From the NCBI RefSeq assembly GCF_013376105.1, contig NZ_JAAMFM010000006.1:102819-166818 (forward strand): DNA of 64,000 nucleotides. Direction: 5' to 3'. The notes beneath the pieces were generated by a model. That model did not search any database and was not told the origin of the DNA. It saw only the letters and a program-made list of their open reading frames with translations. Both the position numbers and the translations under genes were made by a program. Shown here in pieces: positions 9,077 to 16,746 of the stretch. The stretch comes from Arthrobacter wenxiniae (GTDB taxonomy: Bacteria; Actinomycetota; Actinomycetes; Actinomycetales; Micrococcaceae). Each line of letters begins with the position of its first letter. The first letter of the stretch is position 1.

Positions 9077-10876
9077 GTGCTGCGCACACATGACCTGGGC
9101 TCCCTGCGGGCTGAGCACATTGGACAGACTGTAACCCTTGCGGGGTGGGTGGCCCGCCGCCGCGACCATGGTGGCGTTGCGTTCCTTGATTTGCGTGACG
9201 AGTCGGGCGTGTCGCAGATCGTCGTCCGCGAGGAGGACGTGTTCCACGCGCTGCGCAACGAATACGTCCTGCAGGTCACGGGCACCGTCTCACGCCGCCC
9301 GGGGGGCAACGAAAACCCGGCCCTGGCCACGGGCGGGATCGAAGTGGTGGCCGACGACGTCGTCGTGCTTAACGAGGCGGCCCCGCTGCCGTTCCAGCTC
9401 GACGAGCACGTGGAGGTCGGGGAGGAGGCGCGCCTGAAGCACCGCTACCTGGACCTGCGCCGCCCATCCATGCAGCACAACCTGCGCCTGCGCTCGGAGG
9501 CCAACCGCGTGGCCCGCGAGCTGCTGCACCGGGAGGGTTTCGTGGAGATTGAGACCCCCACCCTGACACGTTCGACGCCGGAAGGTGCCCGGGACTTCCT
9601 GGTCCCCGCCCGCCTGGCACCGGGCTCCTGGTACGCACTGCCGCAGTCCCCCCAGCTGTTCAAGCAGCTGCTGCAGGTGGGCGGCTTTGAAAAGTACTAC
9701 CAGATCGCCCGCTGCTACCGTGACGAGGACTTCCGCGCGGACCGCCAGCCCGAGTTCACCCAGCTCGACATCGAGGCCAGCTTCGTCGACCAGGACGACA
9801 TCATCGCCCTGGGCGAGAAGATCGTCTCGGCCCTGTGGAAGCTGATCGACGTCGAGATTCCGCTGCCTATCCAGCGCATGACCTACCGCGATGCCATGGC
9901 CCGCTTCGGCTCGGACAAGCCCGATCTTCGCTTCGGCCTGGAATTGACCGAGATGACGGAGTTCTTCAAGGACACCGAATTCGGCGTCTTCAAGGCTCCC
10001 TACGTGGGCGCCGTCGTCATGCCCGGCGGAGCCGCACAGCCCCGCCGCCAGCTCGACGCCTGGCAGGAATGGGCCAAGCAGCGCGGCGCCAAGGGCCTGG
10101 CCTACGTGCTGGTCAAGGATGAGGGCGAGCTGACCGGCCCGGTGGCCAAGAACCTGACGGACACCGAGCGCGCCGGCCTGGCCGGCGCCGTGGGCGCCAA
10201 GCCCGGCGACTGCATCTTCTTCGCCGCCGGCGAAGTCAACCCCTCGCGCGCCCTGCTGGGTGCCGCCCGTGTCGAGATCGGCCACCGGACCGGCCTGATC
10301 AACCCGGCCGACTGGGCCTTTGTGTGGATCGTGGACGCCCCCATGTTCGAGCGCGCGGCGGACGCCGTGGCCTCCGGGGACATTGCGGTGGGCAGCGGCC
10401 AGTGGACAGCCGTCCACCACGCTTTCACCTCGCCCAAGCCCGAATTCCTGGACACCTTCGACAAGGACCCGGAAAGCGCCCTGTCCTACGCCTACGACAT
10501 TGTCTGCAACGGCAACGAAATTGGCGGCGGCTCCATCCGCATCCACCAGCGCGAGGTGCAGGAGCGCGTGTTTGAGCTCATGGGGCTGGACAAGGAGGCC
10601 GCGCAGACCAAGTTCGGCTTCCTGTTGGAAGGCTTCAAATTCGGCGCCCCGCCACACGGCGGCATCGCCATCGGCTGGGACCGCGCGGTATCCCTGCTGG
10701 CGGGCGTCGACTCGATCCGCGACGTCATCGCCTTCCCGAAGTCCGGCGGCGGCTACGACCCCCTGACCGCGGCACCGGCACCGATCACGGCGCAGCAGCG
10801 CAAGGAAGCCGGCGTGGATTTCAGGCCCGAAGCCAAGGCGGAACCCCAGGTTGTCGCACCGGCGCCGGCCAAGTAG
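9077..10876 (+). CDS. aspS: Aspartyl-tRNA synthetase
   Basis: A 599-residue class II synthetase with the bacterial AspRS architecture. An OB-fold anticodon domain (about 1-105, [23 protein letters not shown]) is followed by the catalytic domain with motif 2 [20 protein letters not shown] (about 215-234), a bacterial GAD insertion (about 290-420), and motif 3 [16 protein letters not shown] near 530-545. A short Ala/Pro-rich tail ends the protein. Many actinobacteria lack AsnRS and use a non-discriminating AspRS with GatCAB; the sequence alone does not settle which type this is. The GTG start is preceded by GGAAGGAA. Confidence 0.96.
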   Translation: MLRTHDLGSLRAEHIGQTVTLAGWVARRRDHGGVAFLDLRDESGVSQIVVREEDVFHALRNEYVLQVTGTVSRRPGGNENPALATGGIEVVADDVVVLNEAAPLPFQLDEHVEVGEEARLKHRYLDLRRPSMQHNLRLRSEANRVARELLHREGFVEIETPTLTRSTPEGARDFLVPARLAPGSWYALPQSPQLFKQLLQVGGFEKYYQIARCYRDEDFRADRQPEFTQLDIEASFVDQDDIIALGEKIVSALWKLIDVEIPLPIQRMTYRDAMARFGSDKPDLRFGLELTEMTEFFKDTEFGVFKAPYVGAVVMPGGAAQPRRQLDAWQEWAKQRGAKGLAYVLVKDEGELTGPVAKNLTDTERAGLAGAVGAKPGDCIFFAAGEVNPSRALLGAARVEIGHRTGLINPADWAFVWIVDAPMFERAADAVASGDIAVGSGQWTAVHHAFTSPKPEFLDTFDKDPESALSYAYDIVCNGNEIGGGSIRIHQREVQERVFELMGLDKEAAQTKFGFLLEGFKFGAPPHGGIAIGWDRAVSLLAGVDSIRDVIAFPKSGGGYDPLTAAPAPITAQQRKEAGVDFRPEAKAEPQVVAPAPAK

Positions 10877-10898
10877 CAGCGATAGGCCCCGCCCCGAT

Positions 10899-10930
10899 GG
10901 TGCCGGCCTCCCACCAGGGAGGCCGGCACC
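10899..10930 (+). terminator. Perfect 14-bp hairpin between aspS and the convergent gene
   Basis: GGTGCCGGCCTCCC (10899-10912), loop ACCA, GGGAGGCCGGCACC (10917-10930). It lies 22 bp after the aspS stop and 40 bp before the end of the convergent beta-helix gene, so it could end transcripts from both sides. There is no U-tract. Confidence 0.65.
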
Positions 10931-10957
10931 ACTGCCTTGACTGCCTTGACTGCCTTG
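10931..10957. repeat. Three tandem copies of a 9-bp unit
   Basis: ACTGCCTTG occurs three times head to tail directly after the aspS hairpin, ending 13 bp before the stop of the convergent gene. It is a microsatellite-like tract in non-coding DNA, without a recognised role. Confidence 0.8.
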
Positions 10958-10970
10958 ACGCCGCCCTGGC

Positions 10971-12272
10971 CTAGCGTCCCTCGATGGTAAGGCCCGCGAG
11001 GGCCGCCGCCAGCTCCGGGCCGGCCCGCACGACGTCGGACCTCTCGCCTGCCGCCGTCACCGTGCCTCCCACGCTGATTTCGTCCAGCGATCCCTCCAGT
11101 TCCATGGCCGGCACGCACGCGCCTTCGGTGCGCACGTCCCCGCCCACCGAGGCCGTGCCGATGCGACCGCCCGGCTTGATGCTCAAGGCGATGGCGGACA
11201 GGGGAAGCAGCACCCCCTTGACGAGCGATTCGCCGGTGCCGCCCTCCGTGCGCAGGTCCCCCCGGATGGTCAGGCGGGGCACCTCGCGGCTGACCTGCAC
11301 GCCCACGGAACCGTCCCCGTGGGTCGTGATGGACTCGAAGACGGCCTCCCCGAGCGACCCGTCGTAGACGTTGAATCCGCGGGCGCCCAGGCCAAAGGTT
11401 TCAACCGGCGCCTCGATCGAAAGCGTGCTGATCTCGCCAAAGTTCACAAAGCCGATCCCGCTGGGCCCCCAAGACGTCACCGCGCCATGCGCCTTCCAGG
11501 CCGTGACGGCGCCCCAATTGTCCAGGACCATGTCGTTTTGGCCATAGGTGGTGGTGGTGCCCAGGTTGCGCACCTCCGCAACGTTGGCGCCGCTGATGAC
11601 AAAGACGCCGCCGCTGATCAGGTCAGGCGTGCCCGGGGCAATGCCCCCGTTGGAGAAGACATCGCCCGTGGTGAGCAGTTCGACGTCGACCGTCCCGCCG
11701 TCGGCCTTCCCTGCCGTGTCACCGTGGCCGCCGACAAACACGCCGCCGCCGTGGACCGGCTCGCTGGCGCTGCCGGCCGAAATGCGCTCCAACCGGGCCG
11801 TGAGCCGCACAGCCGGGTCCGGCTGCCGGTTCCAGAGAGTGAATGCGCCCTGCAGGGCCTCCACGCCGAAGCCTGTGGGCCGGTGGAAGCGCCCCCGCGT
11901 ATCGGCCGCGGTGACGTGGACGCCGTCGGCCTCGATGCGCCCGGCACGGACCTGGTTGTCGGCGGCGAGGTAGACCTGCCCGGTGGTGGTGACATTGGCC
12001 AGCGCCAGCGTGCCGAGGTCGGTGACAGCGGTGTCGTTGTAGATGGCCACCTCATGCGGTGCCGTGGTGATCGTGATGTCCTGCACCGTGTTGTTGCTCG
12101 TGAGCCGCAGCCCCTTGGCGCCAAAGCCCAGCGATCCGCCGCGCAGCGACGCTCCCGGTGGCAGCGTCACGGACGGCATTGCGCCCAGGCGGCCGACCAC
12201 TTCGATGGCCAGGGCCCCGGACCCGAGCGCTTCCACGAATTCCCTGGCGCTTGTCACTCTTATCCATTCCAT
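10971..12272 (-). CDS. Predicted right-handed beta-helix protein of unknown function
   Basis: A 433-residue protein that I do not recognise. After a short N-terminal segment (MEWIRVTSAREFVEAL) the sequence is made of short, Gly/Thr/Val/Ala-rich strands with turns about every 18-25 residues, e.g. SLRGGSLGFGAKGLRLTSNN, TLALANVTTTGQVYLAADN, IGFVNFGEISTLSIEAP and RLTIRGDLRTEGGTGES. This pattern is typical of parallel beta-helix (pectate-lyase-like) folds. There is no signal peptide, membrane segment or obvious catalytic triad, so it is probably cytoplasmic or non-classically localised. The ATG at 12272 has AAGGA upstream; an earlier in-frame ATG at 12326 has none. It is a single gene, convergent with aspS. 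Confidence 0.7.
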   Translation of the reverse strand: MEWIRVTSAREFVEALGSGALAIEVVGRLGAMPSVTLPPGASLRGGSLGFGAKGLRLTSNNTVQDITITTAPHEVAIYNDTAVTDLGTLALANVTTTGQVYLAADNQVRAGRIEADGVHVTAADTRGRFHRPTGFGVEALQGAFTLWNRQPDPAVRLTARLERISAGSASEPVHGGGVFVGGHGDTAGKADGGTVDVELLTTGDVFSNGGIAPGTPDLISGGVFVISGANVAEVRNLGTTTTYGQNDMVLDNWGAVTAWKAHGAVTSWGPSGIGFVNFGEISTLSIEAPVETFGLGARGFNVYDGSLGEAVFESITTHGDGSVGVQVSREVPRLTIRGDLRTEGGTGESLVKGVLLPLSAIALSIKPGGRIGTASVGGDVRTEGACVPAMELEGSLDEISVGGTVTAAGERSDVVRAGPELAAALAGLTIEGR

Positions 12273-12422
12273 GCTGATCCGTCCTTTGTCTGACCTCTGC
12301 CGTGGTGGAGGACCGCCTGCGCGCAATCGTCGTGGGGGCCTGGTGAAACTCTAGATCGTGCACGCGGCGCTGGGCAGTGGCAGGCGGAAATATCTGGCCG
12401 GCGGCTCGCGTGCCATGCTGCA

Positions 12423-12730
12423 ATGACCCACGCCGCCCAGCCCCCGGTTGAACTGGACGAACTCGAATTGTTGATGGATCGGGCGTGGCTGGCGCCCGAC
12501 CGGGAGGGACTCGACGGCTGGATCCTGCGCTCTGCCGCCGGCCTTGACATTTTTCGGTCCTGGACGCACGGCTCGCCGCCGGAGAGGAATCCGGCGCAGC
12601 CAATTTCCGGCTCATGGCCACCGAGGCCGATGGCGGGGCCCGTGGGCTCTACGAAAGTGCCGGCTTTGCCGGGGCCGGCCGCCACCACTGCCGCCAGACC
12701 CCACCTCGGAGGGCACCGAGCGCCTGCTGA
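12423..12730 (+). pseudogene. Decayed GNAT N-acetyltransferase remnant
   Basis: Two pieces of one acetyltransferase lie in different frames. From 12423, ELDELELLMDRAWLAPDREG then LDGWILRSAAG resembles the start of actinobacterial GNAT proteins (Trp-rich, GGW.LR). From about 12557 in another frame, FRLMATEADGGARGLYESAG followed by FAGAGRHHCRQ is the typical acetyl-CoA-fold C-terminus (A..LYE..GF...GRHHYR). It ends at the TGA at 12728-12730. The central part of the domain, including the acetyl-CoA pyrophosphate loop, is absent, so this is a frameshifted and internally deleted relic. Confidence 0.6.
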
Positions 12731-12819
12731 CTGCCCTGCACCCGAACGCGGCCATCCCTTTACGCTGGTCTTCCGCCGACGCGCCATCACCCCGGTGGTG
12801 CGGCGTCGGGCGCAGGGGG

Positions 12820-13464
12820 TCAGGCGGCGTCGGTGACCTGGATGCGGACGGCACAAAAGTCGGCGGCGGCGCGTGAGAGCACGGCCAGGTTTGGGTCCAC
12901 CACCGCCAGCGGCGCGAGCCGGGGCCGGGCTGCCCAGGGCCGCAGCACGGATTCGGCCAGCACTGCCTCCACGAGCGCCCGGTCCCCACCCGTGGCCAGG
13001 TACTCGAAACCGTGCCCGGTGAAAATGCGGGCGGCTTCCCGGGCCGCCCGCACCACCAGGGCGTCGGCCTGGTTGCCGCGGCGGCGGGCAAACCGGTGCT
13101 GCGACTGCCCGCCGGCGGCCGAACGCGACTGCACATGCTTGGTGCCGTTCTTGTGGGCCAGCAGCCTCCCGCCCACCGCAACTCCCACGGCATACCCGCC
13201 GCGGCGGACCAGGACCAGCCCCAGGGACCGTTCCTGGGACGCCAGCGACTCCAGCCGTTCCAGCAGCCCGGCACCGCGCCCCGGACGGCCGTCGTCGGGC
13301 CAGGGAGGGGCGAGGAGGGCCGCGGCGCCGTCGTTCATGCGCAGCTCGAGGCCGCCGTCCGTGTCCGCCATCAGGGACTGGCCACCGTGCGCGGCGGCGA
13401 AGCGCGCCACCCAGCCGGACAGGCGGGCGGCGGGGACCAGGGCGGTGCGGCTGGGCTCTCTCAC
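12820..13464 (-). CDS. acVLRF1 family peptidyl-tRNA hydrolase
   Basis: A 214-residue protein related to the eRF1-like/Vms1 release-factor fold. The actinobacterial VLRF1 group is described as cleaving peptidyl-tRNA on stalled or split ribosomal subunits. The diagnostic stretch is AAGGQSQHRFARRRGNQADA (about 120-139): a GxxQ-type catalytic loop with the following Arg cluster that contacts rRNA or tRNA. The preceding region SLGLVLVRRGGYAVGVAVG is the central beta-sheet. A GTG at 13464 gives the family-like length; the open frame runs further upstream, but that part overlaps the rarA coding region. It is divergent from rarA with only 43 bp between starts. Confidence 0.78.
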   Translation of the reverse strand: MREPSRTALVPAARLSGWVARFAAAHGGQSLMADTDGGLELRMNDGAAALLAPPWPDDGRPGRGAGLLERLESLASQERSLGLVLVRRGGYAVGVAVGGRLLAHKNGTKHVQSRSAAGGQSQHRFARRRGNQADALVVRAAREAARIFTGHGFEYLATGGDRALVEAVLAESVLRPWAARPRLAPLAVVDPNLAVLSRAAADFCAVRIQVTDAA

Positions 13465-13507
13465 GCCTGCCACGATACCTGTCAGCGGCGGCGGATAGGC
13501 TACAGGG

Positions 13508-14950
13508 GTGACTGACCTCTTTGACAGTGCCTTCGGGGACGATGACGGGAACGACGACGGCACCCCCACCTTTGGTGCCGCCGCCCCCGCCAGCGGGTCC
13601 CGCCCCCGGAGCCCGCTGGCCGTCAGGATGCGCCCGCGCACCCTCGACGAAGTGGTGGGGCAGCAGCACCTGCTGGGTCCCGGCTCGCCGCTTCAGCTCC
13701 TGGCCGGCGGCGGGGCCTCGGGCGGCCCGGCCGGCCCCGCCTCCGTCATGCTGTGGGGCCCGCCCGGGACGGGGAAGACCACGCTGGCCCACGTCATTGC
13801 CCGCGGCCCGGGCCGGAAGTTCGTCGAACTCTCCGCCATCACGGCCGGCGTCAAGGACGTCCGGCGCGTCATGGACCAGGCGCTGACGGACCGCGACCTG
13901 CACGGGCGCACCACCGTGCTGTTCCTGGACGAGATCCACCGCTTCAACAAGGCCCAGCAGGACGCCCTGCTGCCCGGCGTCGAAAACCGCTGGGTGGTGC
14001 TCATCGCCGCCACCACGGAAAACCCGTCGTTCTCGGTTGTCTCGCCGCTGCTGTCCCGCTCCATCCTGCTGACACTCAAGCCGCTGACCAGCGCTGACAT
14101 CCAGGCCCTGGTGGAGCGCGCCGTCACCGATCCCCGCGGCCTGGACGGGCTGGTCACGCTGACCGACGAGGCCCTGGACCACCTGGTCCGGCTCGCCAGC
14201 GGCGACGCGCGCCGGGCGCTGACCACCCTGGAGGCCGCGGCCGGAGTGGCGCTTTCCGAGACGGAGGGCCCGCACGACGCCGGGACGCCAGTCGAGGTGG
14301 ACCTCGCCATTGCGGAGCGCGCCATCGACGCCGCCGCGGTGCGCTACGACAGGGCGGGGGACCAGCACTATGACATCATCAGTGCCTTCATCAAGTCCGT
14401 GCGCGGCTCCGATGTCGACGCGGCCCTGCACTACCTGGCGCGGATGCTGGAGGCGGGGGAGGACCCCCGCTTCATCAGCCGGCGCATCATGATCTCCGCT
14501 GCCGAGGACGTGGGCATGGCGGACCCGACCGCACTGCAGACGGCTGTCGCGGCAGCCCAGGCTGTGGCGCTGATCGGCATGCCCGAGGCCCGGATCATCC
14601 TGGCGGAGGCGGTGGTCCATGTGGCCACGGCGCCGAAATCCAACGCAGCCTACCTGGGCATCAATGCGGCAATATCCGACGTGCGGGCCGGGCGCGGCAC
14701 CATGGTGCCGCCGCCGCTGCGCGACGCCCACTACGCGGGGTCCGCCGCGCTGGGCCACGGCAGGGGCTACATCTACTCCCACGATTCCCCGCATTCCATC
14801 GCCACCCAGCAGTACGCGCCGGACGACCTGGTGGGGCGGGACTACTACCAGCCCACGGGCAACGGCCTGGAGCGGGACCTCTCGGTGCGGGTGGAGCGCC
14901 TGAGGGCGATCATCCGCGGGACCGAGGCCCCGCCAACGCCCTCCACCTGA
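13508..14950 (+). CDS. rarA: Replication-associated recombination protein A (AAA+ ATPase)
   Basis: A 480-residue clamp-loader-like AAA+ ATPase of the RarA/MgsA/WRNIP1 family, which acts at stalled replication forks. A short acidic, disordered N-terminus (1-35) precedes [20 protein letters not shown], Walker [10 protein letters not shown] (about 82-90) and Walker [21 protein letters not shown] (about 137-156). Sensor 1 is in [11 protein letters not shown], sensor 2 in [11 protein letters not shown]. The C-terminal tetramerisation domain includes [20 protein letters not shown] and the conserved tail [20 protein letters not shown]. Length is normal. The GTG start is used; divergent acVLRF1 lies 43 bp away. 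Confidence 0.95.
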   Translation: MTDLFDSAFGDDDGNDDGTPTFGAAAPASGSRPRSPLAVRMRPRTLDEVVGQQHLLGPGSPLQLLAGGGASGGPAGPASVMLWGPPGTGKTTLAHVIARGPGRKFVELSAITAGVKDVRRVMDQALTDRDLHGRTTVLFLDEIHRFNKAQQDALLPGVENRWVVLIAATTENPSFSVVSPLLSRSILLTLKPLTSADIQALVERAVTDPRGLDGLVTLTDEALDHLVRLASGDARRALTTLEAAAGVALSETEGPHDAGTPVEVDLAIAERAIDAAAVRYDRAGDQHYDIISAFIKSVRGSDVDAALHYLARMLEAGEDPRFISRRIMISAAEDVGMADPTALQTAVAAAQAVALIGMPEARIILAEAVVHVATAPKSNAAYLGINAAISDVRAGRGTMVPPPLRDAHYAGSAALGHGRGYIYSHDSPHSIATQQYAPDDLVGRDYYQPTGNGLERDLSVRVERLRAIIRGTEAPPTPST

Positions 14951-15186
14951 GGACGGCCGCCCGGGCGGCAGGGCACGGAGGAGGCCGCGCCGGTGGTAGA
15001 GTTGAGGGCGCACTGGCAAGCCCCGGCTCCATGCCCAACCCCAGGAACGACTGACGCGGCCCTACCGCCGCTAAGACGTGCGCGGATGGCCATGCCCGGG
15101 TGCTGCAGCGGAAGGGCCGCAACAGCCCCAACTCTCCACAATGGAGGCCAGGACACACACTTGTTGCACATATTGGAAGGACACAA

Positions 15187-15813
15187 GTGGCTAACAGCAC
15201 ACGTGCCCGCCGGCAGGCCCGCCTTTCGCGGTCCCTCGGCATTGCTCTGACCCCCAAGGCAGCGAAGTACCTCGAGCGCCGCCCGTACGGCCCCGGCGAG
15301 CATGGACGCGCCCGCAAGAAGCAGGACAGCGACTATGCCGTCCGTCTCCGCGAAAAGCAGCGTCTGCGCGCCCAGTACGGCATCCGCGAAGCACAGATGA
15401 CCCGTGCCTTCGAGGAAGCCAAGCACACCAAGGGCATGACGGGTGAAAACCTGGTTGAGATCCTGGAAACCCGTTTGGACGCCCTGGTCCTGCGTGCGGG
15501 CTTTGCCCGCACCACCGCCCAGGCACGCCAGCTGGTTGTGCACCGCCACATCATGGTTGACGGCGCCCGCGTGGACCGCCCGTCGTTCCGCGTTGCCGAG
15601 GGTCAGCTGATCCACGTGCACCCGCGCAGCCAGACCATGGTTCCGCTGCAGCTTGCTGCGGCCGGCGCCCACCGCGACGTGCTCCCCAACGTCCCGGCCT
15701 ACCTGGATGTGAAGCTGGAGAGCCTGCAGGCCCGCCTAGTTCGCAGGCCCAAGCGCGTCGAGGTTCCCGTAACCTGTGAAGAGCAGCTGGTCGTCGAATT
15801 CTACTCACGCTAA
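15187..15813 (+). CDS. rpsD: 30S ribosomal protein S4
   Basis: A 208-residue S4, a primary 16S rRNA-binding protein that nucleates the 30S body. It has the actinobacterial form: an N-terminal RARRQARLSRSLGIALTPKA, then RRPYGPGEHGRARKKQDSDY, and an S4 RNA-binding domain at about 98-160 (LDALVLRAGFARTTAQARQL). The zinc-binding Cys of some S4 paralogues are absent. The GTG at 15187 matches the family N-terminus and follows GGAAGGAC by 7 bp. Unlike in many bacteria, it is not in the alpha operon with rpsK, rpsM and rpoA. A 236-bp upstream region probably holds its promoter, but I could not define it. Confidence 0.97.
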   Translation: MANSTRARRQARLSRSLGIALTPKAAKYLERRPYGPGEHGRARKKQDSDYAVRLREKQRLRAQYGIREAQMTRAFEEAKHTKGMTGENLVEILETRLDALVLRAGFARTTAQARQLVVHRHIMVDGARVDRPSFRVAEGQLIHVHPRSQTMVPLQLAAAGAHRDVLPNVPAYLDVKLESLQARLVRRPKRVEVPVTCEEQLVVEFYSR

Positions 15814-15860
15814 ATCCATAGCGGACAGTAGGGCCGGCGTGATCCGGCCCGACACCTTGG

Positions 15861-15892
15861 GAGCAGCCCGCGGCACTCGCCGCGGGCTGCTC
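15861..15892 (+). terminator. rpsD terminator hairpin
   Basis: GAGCAGCCCGCGG (15861-15873), loop CACTCG, CCGCGGGCTGCTC (15880-15892): a perfect 13-bp stem 48 bp after the rpsD stop, followed by TTGGCT. A strong intrinsic-type structure with only a weak T stretch. Confidence 0.75.
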
Positions 15893-15946
15893 TTGGCTAA
15901 GGTATTCAAAGAGACATTTGGCTAAACGGAAATGAGGCGGCCCTCC

Positions 15947-16321
15947 ATGACTGGTGGAGACATTGCGGGACTGATAGCGGCAGGCGTATTTGCCATCCTG
16001 GTTGCCTTGCTGGCCGTGCCCATCTTCAAGCTCGGCCGCGTCCTGGACGAAGTCCGGACCACCATCAAGCAAATCGGAGACGGGACCACGCCGCTCATCG
16101 ACGAGGTCACCAGCACGGTGGCCACCACCAACACGCAGCTTGGCAAGGTGGACGGGATCTCCAACAACATCTCCGACGCCACCGCCAACATCTCGGCGCT
16201 CACGTCCCTGTTCGCCGCCACCCTGGGCCAGCCGCTGATCAAGGTCGCGGCGTTCTCCTACGGCGTCCGCCAGGCCTTTGCCGGCCGCAAGAAGCCAGTC
16301 CGGGCGCGCCGGAGCCGCTGA
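15947..16321 (+). CDS. DUF948 domain-containing membrane protein
   Basis: A 124-residue protein with an N-terminal membrane helix (GDIAGLIAAGVFAILVALLAVPIFKLG, about 4-30). A helical DUF948-type segment rich in Thr/Asn/Ile follows (VRTTIKQIGDGTTPLIDEV, about 36-54, then TQLGKVDGISNNISDATANI), and the tail is basic. DUF948 proteins resemble methyl-accepting or coiled-coil stalks; the role is unknown. The ATG at 15947 is preferred over 15932 because family members begin directly before GGDIAGLIA. With the next small gene it sits just upstream of alaS, a common arrangement in related actinobacteria. Confidence 0.8.
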   Translation: MTGGDIAGLIAAGVFAILVALLAVPIFKLGRVLDEVRTTIKQIGDGTTPLIDEVTSTVATTNTQLGKVDGISNNISDATANISALTSLFAATLGQPLIKVAAFSYGVRQAFAGRKKPVRARRSR

Positions 16322-16380
16322 GGCACGGGCGGGAACCGCCGGGGCACAGGCGGGAGCCGCCGGGGCACGGCGGCCGTGCC
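16322..16380. repeat. 21-bp tandem GC repeat between two small genes
   Basis: GGCACGGGCGGGAACCGCCGG (16322-16342) is repeated with two changes at 16343-16363, and a partial third copy starts at 16364. Each unit contains a GGCGG/CCGCC self-complementary core, so the transcript could fold into successive small hairpins in this 103-bp intergenic stretch. Confidence 0.65.
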
Positions 16381-16424
16381 GGGGCGCGACGCACCATGGA
16401 GGACAATTTGGAGGGAAAGCACGC

Positions 16425-16661
16425 ATGAAGAAGATCTTTTGGCTGGGCGTTGGCATCACCATTGGGGTGGTTGCCGCCCGCAAGCTTGCCGCGGCCAAGG
16501 GCGCCATCGGCCCCGAGGGGCTCAACCGGGCCGTGGGCCGGGCGGCCGACGCCGTCCACGACTTCGCCGACGCCCTGCGCGAGGGCATGGGGGAGCGGGA
16601 GGACGACCTCCGCGCCGCACTGGGGCTGGACCCCGGGCGTCCCGTGGGCCCGCGCCACTAG
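16425..16661 (+). CDS. Small membrane-anchored protein upstream of alaS
   Basis: A 78-residue protein. Residues 1-25 (MKKIFWLGVGITIGVVAARK) look like a short membrane anchor; the rest is a charged helix (FADALREGMGEREDDLRAAL). It has the look of small DUF6167-like or hypothetical proteins commonly found between the DUF948 gene and alaS in Micrococcales. A clear GGAGGGAAAG ribosome binding site lies 6 bp before the ATG. Function unknown. Confidence 0.7.
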   Translation: MKKIFWLGVGITIGVVAARKLAAAKGAIGPEGLNRAVGRAADAVHDFADALREGMGEREDDLRAALGLDPGRPVGPRH

Positions 16662-16746
16662 CTGTCCGGCCCGCGGGCCCGGGCATTGCCACCTCGCTTG
16701 AACCGCCGTTTTTGACCAGGAACCATTGAAGGAGCCACCAGGTACG

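Noticed and set aside
14956..14969. GCCGCCCGGGCGGC as rarA terminator
   Set aside because: It is a 14-bp palindrome with no loop and no T-run; too weak to call in DNA of this GC content.
12260..15019. 919-codon open frame on the - strand spanning rarA and acVLRF1
   Set aside because: It runs through rarA antisense and acVLRF1 in the wrong frame, and is a composition artefact.
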